A stretch of 64,000 nucleotides of DNA from Methylophilus sp. Lineage in GTDB: Bacteria; Pseudomonadota; Gammaproteobacteria; Burkholderiales; Methylophilaceae. Shown here one piece after another: positions 61,101 to 64,000 of the stretch; the stretch's first letter is position 1; each line of letters begins with the position of its first letter. Location: positions 1 through 64,000 of the forward strand of contig NZ_SSGF01000001.1 of assembly GCF_008015755.1 (NCBI RefSeq). The letters are read 5' to 3'. The notes under the pieces were generated by a model. The model saw only the letters and a list, made by a program, of their open reading frames with translations. It did not search any database and was not told where the DNA came from. A program made the translations under genes and the position numbers.

Positions 61101-61146
61101 CTTTAAGAAAACAGGTACCAATGATGGCGATTGGGAGGAATTTTAG
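58117..61146 (+). CDS. Chemoreceptor with poly-HAMP array and CZB domain
   Basis: A 1009-residue membrane receptor. TM1 (about 8-29) and TM2 (about 181-204) flank a four-helix-bundle-type periplasmic domain. From residue 228 about eight HAMP-like units follow ([66 protein letters not shown]). The signalling domain starts near 589 with tip near 680. From about 865 there is a CZB zinc-binding domain ([22 protein letters not shown]), and the protein ends WEEF. CZB domains are known to sense zinc-linked oxidant signals. AGGA precedes the start. Confidence 0.92.
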   Translation: MMTIAKRMYLLIATCALAMVVLIGVTLNEIVKVYDTTNQANVNTIPSILELSKAQNYYQKLRLNVLRHVSATTPAEKEKLAGQIQDRKAVVEEALTHYQGLVSGTQDQALLSAEKELLNRYFVQMADVLRLSDIGAPEATDALKQADKLALEVADKMDEHMLFNQKTSLEMAANAASIKQLAVWQSCGIALLCLAVIVAFGMLITKRLRAQLGVEPADLAQIAHNLVEGNLNQKIALADNDKSSVAYSIVSLQRTLDGLVQSLNYVSQQHDEGDIDCHVDQARFKGGYSDMAAGINKMVAGHIAMNRSAIEVVKAFGEGNLDVPLQKFPGKKAFVNEAIEQVRTNIKALVADVDALAHGAVEGNLSARADASKYHGDFRTIVQGMNNTLDALITPLNMTARYIADISKGEIPAKISEHYNGDFNTIKNNLNQCIDAINTLISEMTHMSSEHDIGEIDVRINAAKFEGAYRVMAEGVNDMVEEHINTKKKAIACVSGLGEGNFDMPLEQFPRKKAFINVAIEQIRSNLKALNDDTLMLADAAKEGRITVRADASRHPGGFSDIIQGINNTLDLIVEPIMAVSEAVETITTAANEISSGNSDLSARTEQQASSLEQTAASMEELASTVKQNAENAKQANQLALTASGVAVKGGEVVNEVVATMSAINESAKKIEDIISVIDGIAFQTNILALNAAVEAARAGEQGRGFAVVAGEVRNLAQRSASAAKEIKELITDSVNKTTEGTKLVENAGNTMEEVVSSVQRVADIISEISAASTEQTTGIDQVNQAVTSMDETTQQNAALVEEAAAAAESLVDQANQLTAAISQFKLEGRVASGHSRSSAQHYQAPARPVTRFPGTQGGAVTKKFSLDEASKAHDHWKARLVDYMNGRHKETINHADAASDHKCDLGKWIYGEGKQHSHRKEYRDLKDAHAHFHQSVGEIVESVAAKNLDKAKFLLGGDFSRRSKETHAAINQLSRVLSGGGHAPPAARPAMTSTFKKTGTNDGDWEEF
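59871..60362 (+). repeat. Signalling-core repeat, copy 1
   Basis: This segment of the second receptor gene aligns without gaps to 63509-64000 of the third (offset 3638). The encoded proteins are identical over about 160 residues, while the DNA differs at scattered third-codon positions. It continues upstream as a weaker match through the HAMP array (58795-59270 with 62430-62905). Confidence 0.85.
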
Positions 61147-61164
61147 CCCGGATTGATCCAGAAA

Positions 61165-61193
61165 AAGCCGACTGTTAAACAGTCGGCTTTTTT
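61165..61193 (+). terminator. Terminator of the CZB chemoreceptor gene
   Basis: AAGCCGACTG (61165-61174), loop TTAAA, CAGTCGGCTT (61180-61189) and a T-run. The perfect 10-bp stem begins 19 bases after the stop. Confidence 0.9.
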
Positions 61194-61314
61194 ATTGTAA
61201 CTAAAGTGTTAAAACCGCTGTTTATGGCTAAAGAATAAGCTGCGCCTGTCGTAAAAGTAACTAAGTGGTAAAGAATAACCACTGTTACTTCTTGTTAAAT
61301 CGTATGGAGACTTT

Positions 61315-61539
61315 ATGAAAAAAACTTTGAACACAGCCCTGACTATCGTTGCGTTATCCGCTTTCTCGGCACCAATCTTCGCCGCTGAAGTATGTACCGT
61401 TTCGATGATGGGTCGCGTTTGTTATGAAGAAGGCAGTGCTGAACTGACTTCTTCACACATGAAAGGCGACGCAGTTGCAGAGGCCGGTGCTGCCAAGAAA
61501 AAAGTAGAAGTTGCTGACGCTTCAAAAGCGAAGAAATAA
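61315..61539 (+). CDS. Small secreted hypothetical protein
   Basis: A 74-residue protein with a good signal peptide (KKTLNTALTIVALSAFSAPIFAA, cleavage near residue 24) and GGAGAC ahead of the ATG. The mature part is about 50 residues, with a CTVSMMGRVC segment that could form a disulfide, then an Ala/Lys-rich tail. I do not recognise the family. It is flanked by terminators on both sides, so it is its own transcription unit between two chemoreceptor genes. A periplasmic partner of a receptor is possible but unproven. Confidence 0.75.
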   Translation: MKKTLNTALTIVALSAFSAPIFAAEVCTVSMMGRVCYEEGSAELTSSHMKGDAVAEAGAAKKKVEVADASKAKK

Positions 61540-61560
61540 TCGACTTTTTTCCGACAGAGA

Positions 61561-61587
61561 ATCCCCCTGTTTTTAGGGGGATTTTTT
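61561..61587 (+). terminator. Terminator of the small secreted-protein gene
   Basis: ATCCCCCT (61561-61568), loop GTTTTT, AGGGGGAT (61575-61582) and a T-run. It starts 21 bases after the stop. Confidence 0.9.
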
Positions 61588-61688
61588 ATGAGTTTTCATC
61601 ATGTGTCCTCGGCAGTAAAAGTAAAAACTTGAGCGAAAACAAAGAGGCGAAAACGGTGTTTATTACGGTTTAGCTTGCCAGGGTATTA

Positions 61689-61696
61689 GCCGAAAA
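61689..61696 (+). promoter_or_regulatory. Possible sigma-28 -10 box before the third receptor gene
   Basis: GCCGAAAA at 61689-61696 matches seven of eight bases of the FliA -10 consensus GCCGATAA, 55 bases upstream of the receptor ATG. The -35 region 11 bases before it (TTAGCTTG) matches poorly. A weak candidate only, though fliA is encoded in the window. Confidence 0.25.
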
Positions 61697-61751
61697 TATA
61701 AGAAAGCCAAAATGGCTATAGAGATCAAAAACGGATTTAGGAGTCTAGATT

Positions 61752-64000
61752 ATGAGTGTTGCTAAGAGAATGTACATTCTGATTACCGTCGCAGCTTTGG
61801 GGTTGTTCCTGCTGGCGGGAGTGAGTTATTTCCAAACTGACCGGGTATTTAAATATACCAATTTTGCCAATGAAATGGCGGCGCCGAGCATTGAAATCCT
61901 CGACGACACCTTGGGTGAGTTTGAAAAACTCAACAGCCTGATTTGGCAGCATATGCTGAACACAGATAACAGTAAAATGCAGCTCATCGAAAAAGAAGTC
62001 GCTGAGACGCATGGCAAATTGATGGCTGCCCTCAAGCGCTATGATAGTTTTATCAGCGACGCGCAGGATAAACAGTTGCTGGCTAAAGACTATGAGGCGA
62101 TCAAAGCTTATGACGTGTTGGGCAGTAACACCCTGACCTTGTCGCTCTCTAACAAGAAAACAGAGGCGAGAGATGCCTTGTTGGCGAACCAGGCGGTGAT
62201 CGAGGGAGTACAAAAAGCCATCCGCGAGCACAGACTATTCAACAACAAGCTGGCCAAAGACAGTGCGACGCAAGCGGCCGTTGTTAAGCAAAGCGCACTC
62301 TTTATGCTGATTGGCATTGCGCTCGCTGCATTAGCTGTGGTGGTGTCGATTGGTGTGTTTATCAAACGTAATATGTTCAAGCAATTGGGCATGGAACCTG
62401 CTGAGTTAACGGTGATTGCCCGCAATTTTGTGGAAGGCAATCTGAATCAGAAAATTACCTTGCCAGAAGATGACAAATCCAGCGTGGCTTACTCTATTCG
62501 TGTGCTGCAACGTACCCTGGATGGTCTGGTGCAATCACTGAATTATGTCAGCCAGCAACACGATGAAGGTGATATCGACTGCACCGTTGACCAAACACGC
62601 TTTAAGGGTGGTTATTCCGAGATGGCCGCAGGCATCAACAAAATGGTGGCTGGCCACATTGCGATGAACCGCAGTGCGATTGAAGTCGTCAAAGCGTTTG
62701 GTGAAGGCAATCTGGATGTGCCGCTGGAGCAGTTCCCAGGCAAAAAAGCGTTTGTAAATGAAGCGATTGAGCAAGTACGCAGCAATATCAAGCGTCTGGT
62801 GAGCGATGCTGATCAACTGGCACACGCTGCGGTCGAGGGGAATTTGTCTGCCCGTGCCGATGCAAGCAAACATCAAGGCGACTTCCGTGCGATTGTTGAA
62901 GGGATGAATAGCACACTGGATGCTGTGGTAAAACCATTGAATGTGACCTCAAGCTACCTGGATAACATTGCTAAAGGTGTGATTCCAGCCAGCATTCAAG
63001 AGCAATACCCTGGCGATTACAGCTTGATCATTAACAACCTCAATACTTGTATTGCGGCGGTGAACGCACTGGTGGCTGATGCCAATAAACTGGCCCAAGC
63101 GGCACAGAACGGTCAATTGTCTACCCGTGCCGATACCCATCTGCATAATGGTGATTTCCGTAAAGTGATTGAAGGCCTCAATGGCACCCTGGATGCTGTG
63201 GTGAAACCGCTGACAGTGACCTCAGAATATCTGGATAATATCGCCAAAGGCCATATTCCAGCGACTATTTCTGAGCATTATCCAGGCGATTACAGCCAGA
63301 TTATTACCAACCTGAATACCAGCATTGAAGCCGTTAATGCGTTGGTGGCTGACACCAGCATGCTGGCAGAAGCGTCTAAAGAAGGCCGCATTACCGTGCG
63401 TGCCGATGTGGATAAACACAATGGTGATTTCCGCAAGATTATTGAGGGTGTGAACAACACGCTGGATATGATCGTAGAACCGATTATTGCTGTAACCGAA
63501 GCGGTAGAAACGATTACCACTGCCGCGAATGAAATCTCCAGCGGAAACTCTGATTTGTCTGCCCGCACCGAGCAACAGGCCTCTAGCCTGGAGCAAACTG
63601 CGGCGAGCATGGAAGAGTTAGCATCCACAGTGAAACAGAACGCTGAGAACGCCAAACAGGCGAACCAACTGGCACTGACAGCTTCAGGTGTGGCAGTGAA
63701 GGGCGGCGAAGTCGTCAATGAAGTGGTTGCCACCATGAGTGCCATTAACGAAAGCGCTAAAAAGATCGAAGACATTATTTCTGTCATTGATGGCATTGCG
63801 TTCCAAACCAACATTCTGGCCTTGAACGCAGCGGTAGAAGCCGCGCGTGCAGGTGAGCAGGGCAGAGGCTTTGCGGTGGTGGCGGGTGAAGTACGTAACC
63901 TGGCACAACGTTCAGCCAGCGCGGCCAAAGAGATCAAAGAGCTGATTACTGACTCAGTGAATAAAACCACAGAAGGCACCAAGCTGGTCGAAAATGCCGG
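61752..64000 (+). CDS. Chemoreceptor with poly-HAMP array (3' end cut by window)
   Basis: An open frame runs from the ATG at 61752 (AGGAG eight bases upstream) to the window end: 749 codons without a stop. Architecture follows the second receptor: TM1 about 7-27, a periplasmic helical domain, TM2 about 181-203, then from residue 228 about eight HAMP-like units ([67 protein letters not shown]), and the signalling domain with tip [16 protein letters not shown]. The visible signalling part is identical in sequence to that of the second receptor. Whether it has a CZB domain or WEEF tail lies outside the window. Confidence 0.9.
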   Translation, partial: MSVAKRMYILITVAALGLFLLAGVSYFQTDRVFKYTNFANEMAAPSIEILDDTLGEFEKLNSLIWQHMLNTDNSKMQLIEKEVAETHGKLMAALKRYDSFISDAQDKQLLAKDYEAIKAYDVLGSNTLTLSLSNKKTEARDALLANQAVIEGVQKAIREHRLFNNKLAKDSATQAAVVKQSALFMLIGIALAALAVVVSIGVFIKRNMFKQLGMEPAELTVIARNFVEGNLNQKITLPEDDKSSVAYSIRVLQRTLDGLVQSLNYVSQQHDEGDIDCTVDQTRFKGGYSEMAAGINKMVAGHIAMNRSAIEVVKAFGEGNLDVPLEQFPGKKAFVNEAIEQVRSNIKRLVSDADQLAHAAVEGNLSARADASKHQGDFRAIVEGMNSTLDAVVKPLNVTSSYLDNIAKGVIPASIQEQYPGDYSLIINNLNTCIAAVNALVADANKLAQAAQNGQLSTRADTHLHNGDFRKVIEGLNGTLDAVVKPLTVTSEYLDNIAKGHIPATISEHYPGDYSQIITNLNTSIEAVNALVADTSMLAEASKEGRITVRADVDKHNGDFRKIIEGVNNTLDMIVEPIIAVTEAVETITTAANEISSGNSDLSARTEQQASSLEQTAASMEELASTVKQNAENAKQANQLALTASGVAVKGGEVVNEVVATMSAINESAKKIEDIISVIDGIAFQTNILALNAAVEAARAGEQGRGFAVVAGEVRNLAQRSASAAKEIKELITDSVNKTTEGTKLVENA
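63509..64000 (+). repeat. Signalling-core repeat, copy 2
   Basis: This segment aligns with 59871-60362 (offset 3638) and encodes the same amino acids throughout. The DNA differences are mostly synonymous, for example GAAATCTCCAGCGGAAAC here against GAAATCTCCAGCGGTAAC. Confidence 0.85.

Noticed and set aside
63290-63982. 230-codon minus-strand frame at the window end
   Set aside because: Shadow of the third receptor gene; the same antisense frame occurs over the other receptors, as expected from their shared sequence.

Overview
The window reads as core chromosome of a betaproteobacterium, most likely of the methylotrophic family Methylophilaceae and perhaps Methylophilus. That placement is inferred from gene order and protein style (clpP-clpX-lon-hupB-tRNA-Val-tRNA-Asp-ppiD; gloB/methyltransferase-rnhA-dnaQ; smc-zipA-ligA; flhB-flhA-flhF-flhG-fliA-motC-motD beside flhDC), not from a search. 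No transposase, integrase, phage gene or CRISPR array was seen, and base composition looks even, so there is little sign of recent transfer.

Layout. 1-7.6 kb: protein quality control (end of a probable tig, clpP, clpX, lon with a heat-shock-like promoter, hupB, tRNA-Val, tRNA-Asp, ppiD). 7.6-14.4 kb, minus strand: a DUF1294 membrane protein, then an apparent five-gene operon mltD / peptide-type binding lipoprotein / two permeases / fabI, with no ATPase gene for the transporter. 14.6-17.4 kb: gloB divergent from a methyltransferase gene that overlaps rnhA, then dnaQ. 17.6-21.0 kb: rmlBACD for dTDP-L-rhamnose, with one-base overlaps. 21-24 kb: queD and queF (7-deazaguanine/queuosine pathway), a secreted glutathione peroxidase, tRNA-Ala and tRNA-Glu, and two small unknown genes. 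24.1-32.1 kb: smc, zipA, ligA and a TPR protein. 32.3-33.9 kb: msrPQ periplasmic methionine sulfoxide repair.

34-64 kb is a motility and second-messenger island. On the minus strand, flhB-flhA-flhF-flhG-fliA-motC-motD encode export-gate, flagellar placement, sigma-28 and stator functions. A 613-bp regulatory gap with a large palindrome separates them from the divergent flhDC master regulator. Then come a membrane-anchored methyltransferase, a PAS-GGDEF-EAL protein, a second stator (motAB), a CheZ-like protein, cheY, cheA, cheW and three chemoreceptor genes, the last cut by the window end. A GAF-GGDEF-EAL gene converges on motD. Together these cover switching on flagellar genes, placing and powering the flagellum, sensing, CheA/CheY signalling and c-di-GMP control; cheR and cheB are not in the window.

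Most unusual points: a FlhG that keeps the FlhF-activating N-terminal motif but has lost every recognisable ATPase motif; twin receptors each with about eight tandem HAMP-like units and an identical signalling core; a triple GYG[FL]F motif in the CheA linker; WEEF carboxyl ends on two receptors; the 4-TM methyltransferase immediately after flhC; and unexplained short genes among the chemoreceptor genes.
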